From contig CAKTNS010000019.1 of assembly GCA_934589225.1 (NCBI GenBank), positions 1 to 47,879 on the forward strand: DNA of 47,879 nt, in the 5' to 3' direction. Below are positions 1 through 8,014 of this stretch, one piece after another (position 1 is the first letter of the stretch; every line of letters starts with the position of its first letter). Position numbers and translations under genes: made by a program. The stretch is from an uncultured Oscillospiraceae bacterium. GTDB taxonomy: Bacteria; Bacillota; Clostridia; Oscillospirales; Oscillospiraceae. The notes beneath the pieces are model-generated. The model did no database searches and was not told the origin of the DNA. It saw nothing but the letters and a program-made list of their open reading frames with translations.

Positions 1-650
1 GACTGCTCCAAAAGCTGCAGGTAATTTATATTAGGATATTCTGATTCAACATAATCAAGTAATGCTTGTTGTCGCATTTCTTGATTAAATGATTCAGGGA
101 AAAACAATTGGTCAGCTTCTCTGTCGTGTACTCCCAGAAAATTGGACATTAACTTCTCGGCGGTATATGGGTTTTGCACCAGATGCATTGCAATTATTGA
201 TCCATATTTTATTGATAGCTCCTTATGTCGAAGAATAAGCCAAACAGCATTTTCATCATTTTTTAAAATTTGAAACATTACTTCAGGAGAAATATGCGCA
301 TAGACTTTATATGTGCATACAAGTTCCCAAAAATCGTCTGCATAAATAATTTCAGCTTGGCTGTATACTTCGCTAAAGTTGGCATCTGACAATGTGCTGC
401 AAAATGATCCTATGTATTGTGGAATTTTATTTCCTTTACGCTTATATACTTCAACCTGCCGTGTCTCCCACTGTATCAGCCTGGCTCCGGAATCTAAAAA
501 CTTTTTAATATTGAACATTTCCAACGCAGTGTTAATATCTAACGGGCCAGCCGAATCATGTTGCTCCAAAAAGTATTCTTCTATCTTGTGTAAAAACCAG
601 CCTGTACTCATATCACTCACACTATAAAACTTTATTTTCACTTGATCCAC
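1..650 (-). CDS. Hypothetical protein, 3' end cut by the window edge
   Basis: One uninterrupted minus-strand frame runs from a GTG at 650 to the window edge (216 codons, no stop reached). GAGGAG lies ten bases upstream of the GTG. The first residues read MDQVKIKFYSVSDMSTGWF; in-frame GTG 620 and ATG 611 are alternative starts. The protein is soluble-looking, rich in aromatic and charged residues, with no signal peptide or membrane segment. I do not recognise the family. The unusual density of Trp, Tyr and Phe and the lack of paralogous motifs are typical of orphan accessory proteins. It is AT-rich compared with the housekeeping genes beyond 13 kb and is transcribed in the same direction as the broken gene at 756-1764. 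Confidence 0.7.
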   Translation of the reverse strand, partial: MDQVKIKFYSVSDMSTGWFLHKIEEYFLEQHDSAGPLDINTALEMFNIKKFLDSGARLIQWETRQVEVYKRKGNKIPQYIGSFCSTLSDANFSEVYSQAEIIYADDFWELVCTYKVYAHISPEVMFQILKNDENAVWLILRHKELSIKYGSIIAMHLVQNPYTAEKLMSNFLGVHDREADQLFFPESFNQEMRQQALLDYVESEYPNINYLQLLEQ

Positions 651-755
651 AGCAATGCATCTCCTCTAAAAGCTCCAAGTAATCCAATGCGATGTGCATT
701 TATGCTTATCTGTTTCCAATATTCTCAGTGTCCGCCCCATACCGCTTGCAGATTC

Positions 756-1764
756 TTATTCGGATAAACCATCTTTCTCAACAGGGTATGCATTCAATTC
801 GTTTTTCTCATCTATAAACGATTTGTAGATTTTCTTTACCCCTGCCTCTTTGGCCATTGCAATCACAAGGTCTTCTTCGGCCCGGTTCATGCGCAAATCA
901 AGAACCACTCCATATGGTATCATCTCTACCATAACCGGTGCATTCATTTGCGCATTTGCAATCATCCGCCATTCCTGGTCATATTCGTGACATTTCTTTT
1001 TGATAAGTGTCGTTCGCTCAGCTTCCCACATAACTGGTTTCATTTTTCCCAGCCACTCAGGAGAAATTGTCTTACCGACGGATTCAGTAAGCTTTTGCAT
1101 CATAATATATTCTGCAAAATTGGTTGCATCGTAGGGCGTATCCGAATAGTAGATTGGGTATATCGGGGTTCCATACCGTATCCCGCATTCTTTGCATTTT
1201 TCCTGTTTGCCGCACAGGAAGGCACTTTCGTCTTCCATATCATAGAACTGAACAAGCCCCCGATATTGGTCTGCGTATTTCAGCCAGAGTGTCTCGTTAA
1301 GCCCATTTCCCGAGAAACAGACTAACCACACATTTTTCCTGACCTCATTTCGTATATCAAGCAGATAGCTCTGAAAGTCCGGCAATATGCCTTGCACCAA
1401 CCAGCCCTGAACGCTCTTTACTGTGAGTTGTTCCAGCTTTTCCTCTGGAATTATGCCGCTTAATAATGTTTTTGTGCCATCTATTACTTCTTGTGTGCGC
1501 TCTGGAGTTCTGAAATTCTTCCTGTATTCCTCCATAATTGCGGCAATATTTATGTGCAGGAAGGTATCAAAGGGGTCATCATAGTAGTTTGCCTTTGAGA
1601 AATACAGCTTGTTTGTCCGAAGCGCATTCAAACTGTTTGTTGTAACGGTAGAGAAATTTCGGGTATAGAATACTGGCTCTCAAAGCTTCACAGTCTTTTT
1701 GGGTGTCTGTTCCTTTCAATGAACATAGCGTATTCCAGAATTTTTGGCGTTCCTGGGAATCCAT
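756..1764 (-). pseudogene. DUF2971-type protein, split by a frameshift
   Basis: Two overlapping minus-strand frames together give one recognisable protein. The upstream frame (ATG 1764) gives about 40 residues ending in PKFLYRY; the downstream frame continues as TTNSLNALRTNKLYFSKANY and on to 756 (SKANYYDDPFD is the classical DUF2971 opening). In intact relatives the LYRYR and LNALRTNKLYFSKA blocks follow each other directly, so a single-base indel near 1645-1655 is the simplest reading. The rest, about 290 residues with WLKYADQYRG and the DQEWRMI block, looks intact. DUF2971 proteins are small accessory proteins of unknown biochemical function. It could also be a sequencing error. No RBS stands out before the internal ATG at 1631. 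Confidence 0.75.
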
Positions 1765-1859
1765 ACTTTTACCTCCTTTGCTTCGCTACTGCGTTTATTC
1801 GTTTTTTCCGCAATTCAACCATATATCGAAAAGGTATCTAACTAGTCGTCACCTCCACC

Positions 1860-2054
1860 TTATTCTCTACTAAACGCCAGCCCGTACTTATAGACCGTCT
1901 TGACCCCGCTGGCCATCAATTCCGTTTCGTATTTCTTCGCATTGATCTGCTGTAAAGCCGCTTCCGCCAGCTTTTTCAGCTTCTCCTTGCTGCAATTCTT
2001 TTCCGCTTTCAACTCGGTCAGGATGACTGGAAGGCCCTTTTTCCTGGGCTTCAA
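1860..2054 (-). pseudogene. C-terminal remnant of an AAA-ATPase-like/PD-(D/E)XK nuclease protein
   Basis: The 64-residue frame contains KKGLPVILTELKAEKN followed by a helix with AEAALQQINAKKYETEL. This matches the E-x-K half of the PD-(D/E)XK nuclease domain found at the C-terminus of large AAA-ATPase-like proteins (DUF1703 neighbourhood). The frame continues upstream without an ATG (the first possible start is TTG 2054), and the ATPase part and the catalytic Asp strand are missing, so it is a fragment. The adjacent frame upstream belongs to a different protein. Confidence 0.6.
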
Positions 2055-2131
2055 CTGAAATCTCCGCTAAAGGCAGAGACTTGCCGCTCGGTGATATTCC
2101 AGGACGAGGCGGCTTCATAGGCGGAGATCAT
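2051..2131 (-). pseudogene. N-terminal helix-turn-helix fragment
   Basis: A 26-codon frame starting at ATG 2131 reads MISAYEAASSWNITERQVSA and then stops. This is the opening of a small excisionase/HTH-type DNA-binding domain of the same kind as the N-terminus of the Fic protein at 3925 (VKQAAEKWGLSDRRV). The recognition helix and everything after it are gone, and the frame runs into the nuclease remnant at 2054. It looks like a deletion scar joining two unrelated genes. Confidence 0.45.
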
Positions 2132-2352
2132 TTCTGGTATAAGCGGTTCCTCCAAACCATTCATACACTTAGTATACCCGTCAAAAAGAATAATTTCAAT
2201 CATCATTTGGAATTATTCCAGTTAGTGTAAAGGAAGCAGGGGAAATCCAAAGAAACCGGGACTTGCGGCACACAACTTTGCGAAGAAAGTCGTGTGTGTT
2301 ATATCTAATGTGATGATAGCACCGCAAAATCATAATAATTTTGTGAGCGGGG

Positions 2353-2381
2353 TTGTTTTTTGATGGCTCATTGCATATAAT
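2353..2381 (+). promoter_or_regulatory. Promoter of the DUF4143 ATPase gene
   Basis: TTGTTT at 2353-2358 and a consensus TATAAT at 2376-2381, separated by exactly 17 bases, lie about 50 bases ahead of the GTG start at 2435. The rest of the stretch 2140-2420 holds no gene I can identify. Confidence 0.6.
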
Positions 2382-2434
2382 AAAAGTGTGATGACATCCA
2401 CAGATAATTCAATAAAAATGTGAGGAGGGCAACC

Positions 2435-3781
2435 GTGGAACGAGCTATACTGCAAAAGCTGCTGGACTGGAAGAATTCTCCCTACCGCAAGCCCCTGATT
2501 TTAAAGGGCGTTCGCCAGGTGGGGAAGACTTGGGTACTGAAAGAGTTCGGCAGACGCTACTATGAAAATACCGCCTATTTTAACTTTGATGAAAACGAGG
2601 AATACAAGCAATTCTTTGAAACCACCAAGGACGTTGACCGCATCCTGCAAAATCTGGTGCTGGCCAGTGGGCAGAAAATCGTTCCGGAAAAGACCCTGAT
2701 TATTTTTGACGAGGTGCAGGACTGCCCCAAGGTCATCAATTCCATGAAGTATTTCTGCGAGAACGCCCCCCAGTATCATATCGCCTGTGCCGGTTCCCTG
2801 CTGGGTATTGCGCTGGCAAAGCCCTCTTCTTTCCCGGTGGGGAAAGTGAACTTTATGCAGATCGACCCCATGACTTTTTCAGAATTTCTGGTTGCCAATG
2901 GGGACGAACATCTGGCAAAGTATCTGGAGACTGTGGACGAGCTGGAGCCAATCCCTGACGCGTTTTTTAATCCGCTTTATGAAAAGCTCAAGATGTACTA
3001 TGTCACCGGCGGAATGCCGGAGCCGGTTCTCATGTGGACCCAGGCCCGGGATGTGGCGGCCATGCAGGAGGCACTGGGCAACATCATCGGGGCCTATGAG
3101 CGGGACTTTGCCAAGCACCCCAATGTGAGCGAATTTCCCAAAATCTCCATGATCTGGAAGTCCGTTCCCTCCCAACTGGCAAGGGAAAATAAGAAGTTTA
3201 TCTACAAAGTGGTAAAAGAGGGGGCCAGGGCCAGGGAATATGAGGATGCCCTGCAATGGCTGGTGGATGCACGGCTTGTCCACAAAATCTACCGCAGCAC
3301 CGCGCCGGGACTGCCCATTGCGGCCTATGACGATTTGTCCGCCTTCAAGATTTACCTGGTAGATGTGGGCCTCCTCCGCCGCCTTGCCCAGCTGGCCCCC
3401 ACGGCCTTTGGGGAGGGAAGCCGCCTGTTTACGGAGTTCAAGGGCGCGCTGACGGAAAACTATGTGCTGCAATCTCTGATCCCGCAGTTCGAGGTCACCC
3501 CCCGCTACTGGACACAGACCAACCCACCCTACGAGGTGGACTTCCTGATCCAGAGGGAGAATGATATTTTCCCGGTGGAGGTCAAGTCCGAGACCAATAC
3601 CACCAGTAAAAGCTTGAAAAAATTCAAAGAGCTGTTCCCGGACCAGGTAAAACTCCGTATACGGTTCTCCCTGGATAATCTGAAGCTGGATGGGGATGTG
3701 CTGAATATCCCCCTGTTCATGGCGGACCAGGCGGACCGGCTGATCGGGGTGGCGTTGGAACGGCAAAACGAGAACAAATAG
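2435..3781 (+). CDS. ATP-binding protein, AAA_14 plus DUF4143
   Basis: The N-terminal third is a P-loop ATPase: Walker A GVRQVGKT and Walker B TLIIFDEVQDC. The C-terminal half has the DUF4143 pattern, ending in a nuclease-like strand VDFLIQRENDIFPVEVKSE (the VDF...VEVK arrangement resembles PD-(D/E)XK). The length, 448 residues, is normal for the family. I chose GTG 2435 because GAGGAGG sits right before it; the in-frame GTG 2420 would lie on that ribosome-binding site. Such proteins are widespread in gut Firmicutes and Bacteroidetes, often in defence or mobile regions, but their role is unproven. It has its own promoter and lies upstream of the Fic gene. A paralogue of the same architecture is at 43480-44694 on the other strand. 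Confidence 0.85.
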   Translation: MERAILQKLLDWKNSPYRKPLILKGVRQVGKTWVLKEFGRRYYENTAYFNFDENEEYKQFFETTKDVDRILQNLVLASGQKIVPEKTLIIFDEVQDCPKVINSMKYFCENAPQYHIACAGSLLGIALAKPSSFPVGKVNFMQIDPMTFSEFLVANGDEHLAKYLETVDELEPIPDAFFNPLYEKLKMYYVTGGMPEPVLMWTQARDVAAMQEALGNIIGAYERDFAKHPNVSEFPKISMIWKSVPSQLARENKKFIYKVVKEGARAREYEDALQWLVDARLVHKIYRSTAPGLPIAAYDDLSAFKIYLVDVGLLRRLAQLAPTAFGEGSRLFTEFKGALTENYVLQSLIPQFEVTPRYWTQTNPPYEVDFLIQRENDIFPVEVKSETNTTSKSLKKFKELFPDQVKLRIRFSLDNLKLDGDVLNIPLFMADQADRLIGVALERQNENK

Positions 3782-3831
3782 GTGCGAAGAATTTGACAGC
3801 AGGGGGAAGTGTTTTCCTCCTGTTGTTTTAT

Positions 3832-3884
3832 ATATTGTTCCGATAAACTATAATATATTGTTCCGAACGGTTGATATTGTTCCG
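3832..3884 (+). repeat. Three direct copies of ATATTGTTCCG (putative operator boxes)
   Basis: The 11-mer ATATTGTTCCG occurs exactly at 3832-3842, 3855-3865 and 3874-3884, with start-to-start distances of 23 and 19 bases. The third copy overlaps the -35 box of the promoter of the Fic gene, whose product carries an N-terminal helix-turn-helix. This arrangement suggests autoregulation, which is an inference. Confidence 0.65.
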
Positions 3885-3899
3885 CAAAGATGCTATACT
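3871..3899 (+). promoter_or_regulatory. Promoter of the Fic gene
   Basis: TTGATA at 3871-3876 and TATACT at 3894-3899 are 17 bases apart, with TGC just before the -10 hexamer (extended -10). It ends about 26 bases before the ATG at 3925. The -35 box is embedded in the third repeat box. Confidence 0.6.
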
Positions 3900-3924
3900 G
3901 AATCCAGAATGAGGTGAGCGCAAC

Positions 3925-4818
3925 ATGTTTATGACAGTCAAGCAAGCGGCGGAAAAATGGGGCCTGTCTGACCGGCGGGTGCGGATTCTCTGTGCGGAGG
4001 GGAAAATCCCCGGTGCGTTCCAGGAGGGGCGGGGCTGGAAGATTCCCATGGATGCCGTAAAGCCGTCGGACGGACGGTTCAAATCTACGGAATCGCTGCT
4101 GGAACGGATTGACCGAAAGAAAGCGGAGCTGGACACCATGCGCCCGCTGACCGCCGGAGAGGTGGCAAGACTGACGGAGGAGTTTACGGTGGAGTACACC
4201 TACAACTCCAATGCCATTGAGGGCAACACCCTGACCCTGCGGGAGACAGACATGGTTCTGCGGGGGCTGACCATCGACCAGAAGCCCCTGAAAGATCACA
4301 TGGAAGCGGTAGGCCACAAGGAAGCCTTTGATTATGTCCGGGAGCTGGTGCAGGAAAAAGCGCCCCTATCGGAACGGGTGATTCAGCAGATTCATTATCT
4401 GGTACTGGCGGACAAAAAGGACGACCGGGGCGTTTACCGCCGGGTGCCCGTCCGCATTATGGGCGCACAACACGAGCCGGTGCAGCCTTATCTAATTCGT
4501 CCAATGATGGAACAATTACTTGCGGATTTTGCGGCCAGCCAGGAGCATATTGTCACGAAATTGGCACGGTTTCATATTGAATTCGAGGGGATACACCCTT
4601 TCATTGACGGTAACGGCAGAACCGGGCGGCTGCTGGTAAATCTGGAACTGATGAAGGCGGGGTATCCGCCTATTGATATCAAATTTACGGACAGAATGGC
4701 TTATTATGATGCGTTTGACGAGTACCATGTGAAGCACAACCTGTCTGCAATGGAAAAGCTGTTTGCACGGTATATTGATGAACGGTTGGATGGATATTTG
4801 TCGATGCTGAGGGAGTGA
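3925..4818 (+). CDS. Fic family protein with N-terminal helix-turn-helix
   Basis: Fic enzymes usually transfer AMP from ATP onto target proteins. Residues 1-50 form an excisionase-like HTH (VKQAAEKWGLSDRRVRIL, then GRGWKIP). The Fic core carries the full active-site motif HPFIDGNGRTGR (His as general base, Asp/Asn/Gly/Arg for nucleotide binding). The upstream block TYNSNAIEGNTLT fits the (S/T)xxxE(G/N) inhibitory helix, so this should be a self-inhibited, N-terminally regulated Fic protein. Length, 297 residues, is normal. GAGGTGAG precedes ATG 3925 at good spacing. The HTH together with the triple box upstream points to transcriptional autoregulation. An hsdS fragment follows immediately; Fic genes are often carried inside type I restriction loci. 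Targets cannot be predicted. Confidence 0.9.
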   Translation: MFMTVKQAAEKWGLSDRRVRILCAEGKIPGAFQEGRGWKIPMDAVKPSDGRFKSTESLLERIDRKKAELDTMRPLTAGEVARLTEEFTVEYTYNSNAIEGNTLTLRETDMVLRGLTIDQKPLKDHMEAVGHKEAFDYVRELVQEKAPLSERVIQQIHYLVLADKKDDRGVYRRVPVRIMGAQHEPVQPYLIRPMMEQLLADFAASQEHIVTKLARFHIEFEGIHPFIDGNGRTGRLLVNLELMKAGYPPIDIKFTDRMAYYDAFDEYHVKHNLSAMEKLFARYIDERLDGYLSMLRE

Positions 4819-4836
4819 GGAGAGACACAAAGATAT

Positions 4837-5073
4837 GTGAAAATCTATTTGAATTCTATTGACTTATCACCATATATTTCAGGTGGCGCGCAGCCGAAAT
4901 TGAATCAGCAAAATCTATACAAGATTCTTATCCCGTTACCATCATTTCAAAAGCAAAAGGAAATCGTCGAAATTCTCGACCATTTTGACACCCTTTGCAC
5001 CAACCTTTCATCCGGCCTGCCTGCCGAAAGTAAATACGCACTTACATATAGCCCTAAAGCTAAGCGAAGCTAA
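4837..5073 (+). pseudogene. hsdS: hsdS 3' fragment (type I restriction specificity subunit)
   Basis: The 78-residue frame matches the end of a target-recognition domain and the following conserved helix of HsdS: DLSPYISGGAQPKLNQQNL, then KILIPLPSFQKQKEIVEIL and LDHFDTLCTNLSSGLPAE. After that the usual tail (EYYRDKLLTF-like) is replaced by unrelated residues ending at 5073. At least 80 percent of the ~400-residue subunit is missing, and no hsdM is present. The GTG at 4837 is only the first in-frame start. The fragment marks a decayed type I restriction locus whose hsdR remnant is at 7475. Confidence 0.8.
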
Positions 5074-5100
5074 GGATACCTTGAAATATCAGAGGACAAA

Positions 5101-5469
5101 ATGAACATACAACAGTTTTGGTCTGACGTTCTCGCACAGAGAGCAGACGAGATAAGAGAATACTTCCAAGCCGATGCTTATGTGAATTGGCATTGCTCCA
5201 ATGAGCATTTCACGGTTGAGGAATTTATAAGAGCCAACTGCGACTATCCCGGTGATTGGGATGGCGAGGTTGAAAAGATCGTCACAACGGACGATATGAT
5301 TATCACCGCAACACGGGTATATCCGAAGGATCGCTCCGCTTCTTTCCACGTTACGTCCTTCATCAAACTCAAAGACGATAAGATCGTTGCTATGGATGAA
5401 TATTGGGCAGACGATGGCGAAGCACCCAAGTGGCGACAGGATATGAAAATTGGGGGAAAGATAAAATGA
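5101..5469 (+). CDS. SnoaL/NTF2-like domain protein
   Basis: The 122-residue protein has the cone-fold pattern of the NTF2-like superfamily: an N-terminal helix with QRADEIREYFQADAYVNWHC, then strands around VEKIVTTDDMIITATRV and FIKLKDDKIVAMDEYWADDG. This last block (a strand with E-Y-W-A-D) is characteristic of SnoaL-like polyketide-cyclase/limonene-hydrolase relatives. Such small proteins bind or transform small hydrophobic molecules, but the substrate is unknown. Its stop overlaps the ATG of the downstream GNAT gene by four bases (ATGA), so the two are translationally coupled. It sits between the hsdS and hsdR remnants as cargo. Confidence 0.7.
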   Translation: MNIQQFWSDVLAQRADEIREYFQADAYVNWHCSNEHFTVEEFIRANCDYPGDWDGEVEKIVTTDDMIITATRVYPKDRSASFHVTSFIKLKDDKIVAMDEYWADDGEAPKWRQDMKIGGKIK

Positions 5470-5981
5470 ATATTGAAACCACACGAATGATAATTCGTGA
5501 TTTCACACCGGAGGATGCCGCTGATCTGCACGACATCTTCGGTGATGATGAAACAATGGAGAACTGCGAACCGGCATACGACTTTGAGAAAACAAAGGAG
5601 TTTCTGACCTCTTTCTGCATTGGTCGGAACGGCGCTGTTGCAGCAGTACATAAAGCAAGCGGAAAAATGATGGGATACATTCTATTCAACGAGTTTGACG
5701 AGGGTGTATATGAAATGGGTTGGATATATAACCGCAGTTTTTGGCGGCAAGGATACGCATACGAATCCTGCAAAGCTGTGATTGATTATGCCTTTGGAGA
5801 ACTGAAAGCCCATAAGGTGTTTGCTGAAGCGATTGATACCGTGAAATCCGTCAGTCTTATGAAGAAATTGGGTATGCAGCTTGAAGGCATCCAGCGAAGC
5901 CAGACCAAGGACAACCACGGGGCTTGGGCAGACCTGTACTTCTACGGCCTGCTTGCGGATGATTGGAGAAAGATAAAATGA
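5466..5981 (+). CDS. GNAT family N-acetyltransferase (RimJ/RimL type)
   Basis: An acyl-CoA N-acyltransferase of 171 residues. The N-terminus TTRMIIRDFTPEDAADLHDI is typical of RimJ/RimL-like GNATs; the acetyl-CoA loop is represented by RSFWRQGYAYESCKAVIDYA (the R/Q-x-x-G-x-A/G equivalent), followed by HKVFAEAIDTVKSVSLMKKL and the GMQLEGIQRSQTKD strand. The ATG 5466 start overlaps the SnoaL-like stop. The end overlaps the next GNAT by four bases. Substrate unknown; relatives modify protein N-termini, antibiotics or small amines. Confidence 0.85.
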   Translation: MNIETTRMIIRDFTPEDAADLHDIFGDDETMENCEPAYDFEKTKEFLTSFCIGRNGAVAAVHKASGKMMGYILFNEFDEGVYEMGWIYNRSFWRQGYAYESCKAVIDYAFGELKAHKVFAEAIDTVKSVSLMKKLGMQLEGIQRSQTKDNHGAWADLYFYGLLADDWRKIK

Positions 5982-6499
5982 GCATTATTGAAACCGAAAG
6001 ACTAACCATCCGTCACATCGTAGCGGATGATTGGAAAAGAATAAAAGAAATATGGGTGGATTTTAACACTTCCGCCCTTTCACAGTACGATATGCCGCAC
6101 ATCACCGATGACGATGACGTTCAACCGAGAATTGCAAAATGGGCAGGCGCAAACAGCGGCACCGAGCATATGTTTTTTGCTATCTGCCTTGGAGATATCG
6201 TTATTGGATACAGCGCCTTTAACATTAGAGAAAATGGACACGAGATTGGCTATTGCTTCCACTCCGCATATCACGGCAATGGCTACGCAAAGGAAAGCCA
6301 CTTGGCACTCATCGATTATATGCGTGAACTTGGCATCAAAAGACTGACCGCAGGTACGGCACTCAATAATACACCCTCTGTTTCGCTTCTCAAATCCTTG
6401 GGCTTTGAGTTGATCGAAACGGAAAAAGTGTCTTTCTACAAGGATGCCGGTAGCAACGATATTGTGTTTGACGGCGGTGTGTTTGAATTGATGCTGTAA
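5978..6499 (+). CDS. GNAT family N-acetyltransferase
   Basis: A second GNAT of 173 residues with the same RimJ/RimL opening (ETERLTIRHIVADDWKRIKE). The CoA-binding region reads YHGNGYAKESHLALIDYM and is followed by KRLTAGTALNNTPSVSLLKS, the conserved N-x-x-S block, and the LGFELIETEKVSFYKD end. ATG 5978 overlaps the preceding stop (ATGA), making a three-gene coupled unit SnoaL-GNAT-GNAT. It differs too much from the first GNAT to be a recent duplicate. Confidence 0.85.
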   Translation: MSIIETERLTIRHIVADDWKRIKEIWVDFNTSALSQYDMPHITDDDDVQPRIAKWAGANSGTEHMFFAICLGDIVIGYSAFNIRENGHEIGYCFHSAYHGNGYAKESHLALIDYMRELGIKRLTAGTALNNTPSVSLLKSLGFELIETEKVSFYKDAGSNDIVFDGGVFELML

Positions 6500-6513
6500 G
6501 CGAGGAAGAAACA

Positions 6514-6810
6514 ATGGTAAAATAGATATTTTTTGATGTTGGCTCAACGCTCGTCGATGAAACCGAAGCATACGATCACAGAGTGCGAGAAATGATTGCC
6601 GGCACGAACATCACTTTCAAGGAATTTGACGATGTCCGTATCGCTCTCGCCAGACAAGGACTTGACGGCAATTCTGCCGCTATCAAACACTTTGGATTGA
6701 CGAAGACCCCGTGGCACTCGGAAGATGAAGTTCCGTATTCAGGTGCACATAGCACATTGGCGGCTCTCATTGACAAGGGATATAAACTCGGCATTGAATT
6801 TGAAAAATGA
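6514..6810 (+). pseudogene. HAD family hydrolase, nonsense codon at position 4 and 3' truncated
   Basis: From ATG 6514 the frame reads MVK, an amber codon at 6523-6525, then IFFDVGSTLVDETEAYDHRV, the classical HAD motif I (DxGxTLxD; the first Asp is the nucleophile). It continues through TNITFKEFDDVRIALARQG and HSEDEVPYSGAHSTLAALI and ends at 6810 after GYKLGIEFEK, where intact relatives continue (typically GI-x-N/S with motif II Ser/Thr and later the motif III Lys). About 95 of roughly 220-230 residues remain. GAGGAAGAA is present upstream of the ATG. Both lesions make it inactive. Confidence 0.75.
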
Positions 6811-6822
6811 GGAGTGTGCAGA

Positions 6823-7470
6823 ATGCCAAGCCAAAAATCGAAAGGCAGAAAAAAGCAGCGTGATCATGCCAAAGCGCAGCCTACTGCTCCGCCTGTGGCT
6901 TTTCCTGCAAGTATGTCACAAGCAGAAATGCAGCACATCATTGCGAACGCAATCATTGAAGCCCAAAAAACGAAAGAAGGCGCAAAACAAAAGCAAAAAG
7001 AGACTAATATCCGAGAGTTACAGGAGGCAATTGGTTTAAAAGAATATAATGACAAGAATAGATTGCTGCGTATCATTAAGATAGCGATCAATAGGATTAA
7101 ATGCCTCTTTAAAATCTGCTTTTTATCCCGGAAAAATATAAAAGGCGACCGTGTTACCTTTGGCATTCTGAGCATGCTGTTGACGTTGATTTTTGCCCTC
7201 GTGTCATTGGTGCTGTATGTTGTTACTTTTATCTTCTTTGTATGCGGGATCATTGCGCTCATCCGTGGACAAGGTGCCCCGCTATGGGGCATCGAGTGGT
7301 ATGCTTTCATCCCATTCAGCTTTGCTGCATTTATATTTGCCAGCATATTCCGCATCTCCTCAATTGAAATTGAGAAAGTAGAAGACAGGGATTATATACA
7401 GAGTCTACTAAATATTGTACTTGCTATAATCGCAGCTGTTTTTGCGTACCTTTCTCTAATAAAGAAGTAA
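6823..7470 (+). CDS. Membrane protein of unknown function
   Basis: 215 residues: a Lys/Arg/Gln-rich N-terminus (PSQKSKGRKKQRDHAKAQ), an amphipathic middle with MSQAEMQHIIANAIIEAQKT, then membrane helices at about residues 113-145 (a long LTLIFALVSLVLYVVTFIFF stretch continuing into GIIALI), 158-176 and 193-211 near the C-terminus. ATG 6823 is preceded by GAGGAG at eight bases. There is no signal peptide. I do not recognise the family. It is placed between the HAD remnant and the hsdR remnant and shares their AT-rich composition. Confidence 0.6.
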   Translation: MPSQKSKGRKKQRDHAKAQPTAPPVAFPASMSQAEMQHIIANAIIEAQKTKEGAKQKQKETNIRELQEAIGLKEYNDKNRLLRIIKIAINRIKCLFKICFLSRKNIKGDRVTFGILSMLLTLIFALVSLVLYVVTFIFFVCGIIALIRGQGAPLWGIEWYAFIPFSFAAFIFASIFRISSIEIEKVEDRDYIQSLLNIVLAIIAAVFAYLSLIKK

Positions 7471-7474
7471 TATG

Positions 7475-8014
7475 ATGAGCTACTTCAACATCATTACCCA
7501 AAGCAGTCAAAGTACTGTTGTCACCGAATACAAGCCACAGGCCAAGCACTTGGAGGCATATCAGAGCGAAGCAGACTTGGAAAAGGAGTTCATCCGCTTG
7601 CTCTGCGAACTGGGTTATGAGCACCTGACCATTCGCAAAGAGGCCGATTTGATCACCATTCAGAAAGCCGTGGATGCCAGCCCGGAGCTGCGCAGTAAGA
7701 ACGCGTTGATTGAAACCTTCATTCAGGGCATCAATGACGTGTCGGACGTATTGCTGGAGTGGCGTACCTTTGTAGCAGAAGAAAAAGAGAAGCAACTTGC
7801 GGCAATTATTGCGGAGGAGAATCTGAAAGAACAGGAAACTCGCCACTTTATGGAACACGCATTCCGTGACGGCTCCGTTCGGACGACCGGGACCGATATT
7901 GATAAATTGATGCCTCCAATCTCCCGCTTTGGCGGCGGAAACAGAGCAGAGAAAAAGCAGACGATCATTGATAAATTGCAAGCTTTCTTTGAACGGTTCT
8001 TTGGAATCGGCTGA
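7475..8014 (+). pseudogene. hsdR: hsdR with large in-frame internal deletion
   Basis: The first ~55 residues (MSYFNIITQSSQSTVVTEYK ... YQSEADLEKEFIRLLCELGY) are the standard N-terminus of type I restriction subunit R. The last ~110 (ALIETFIQGINDVSDVLLEW, LKEQETRHFMEHAFRDGSVR, GTDIDKLMPPISRFGGGN, ending KLQAFFERFFGIG) are its standard C-terminal domain. Between them, after IRKEADLIT, some 800 residues that should carry the PD-(D/E)XK nuclease and the DEAD-box translocase are absent, yet the frame is kept. The 179-residue product has no motor or nuclease and might at most bind HsdM/HsdS. I prefer the second of two adjacent ATGs (7475). With the hsdS fragment and no hsdM, the system is dead. Confidence 0.85.

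Noticed and set aside
379..627. Plus-strand 82-codon frame at the left edge
   Set aside because: It is opposite a longer uninterrupted minus-strand frame with an RBS that continues off the window.
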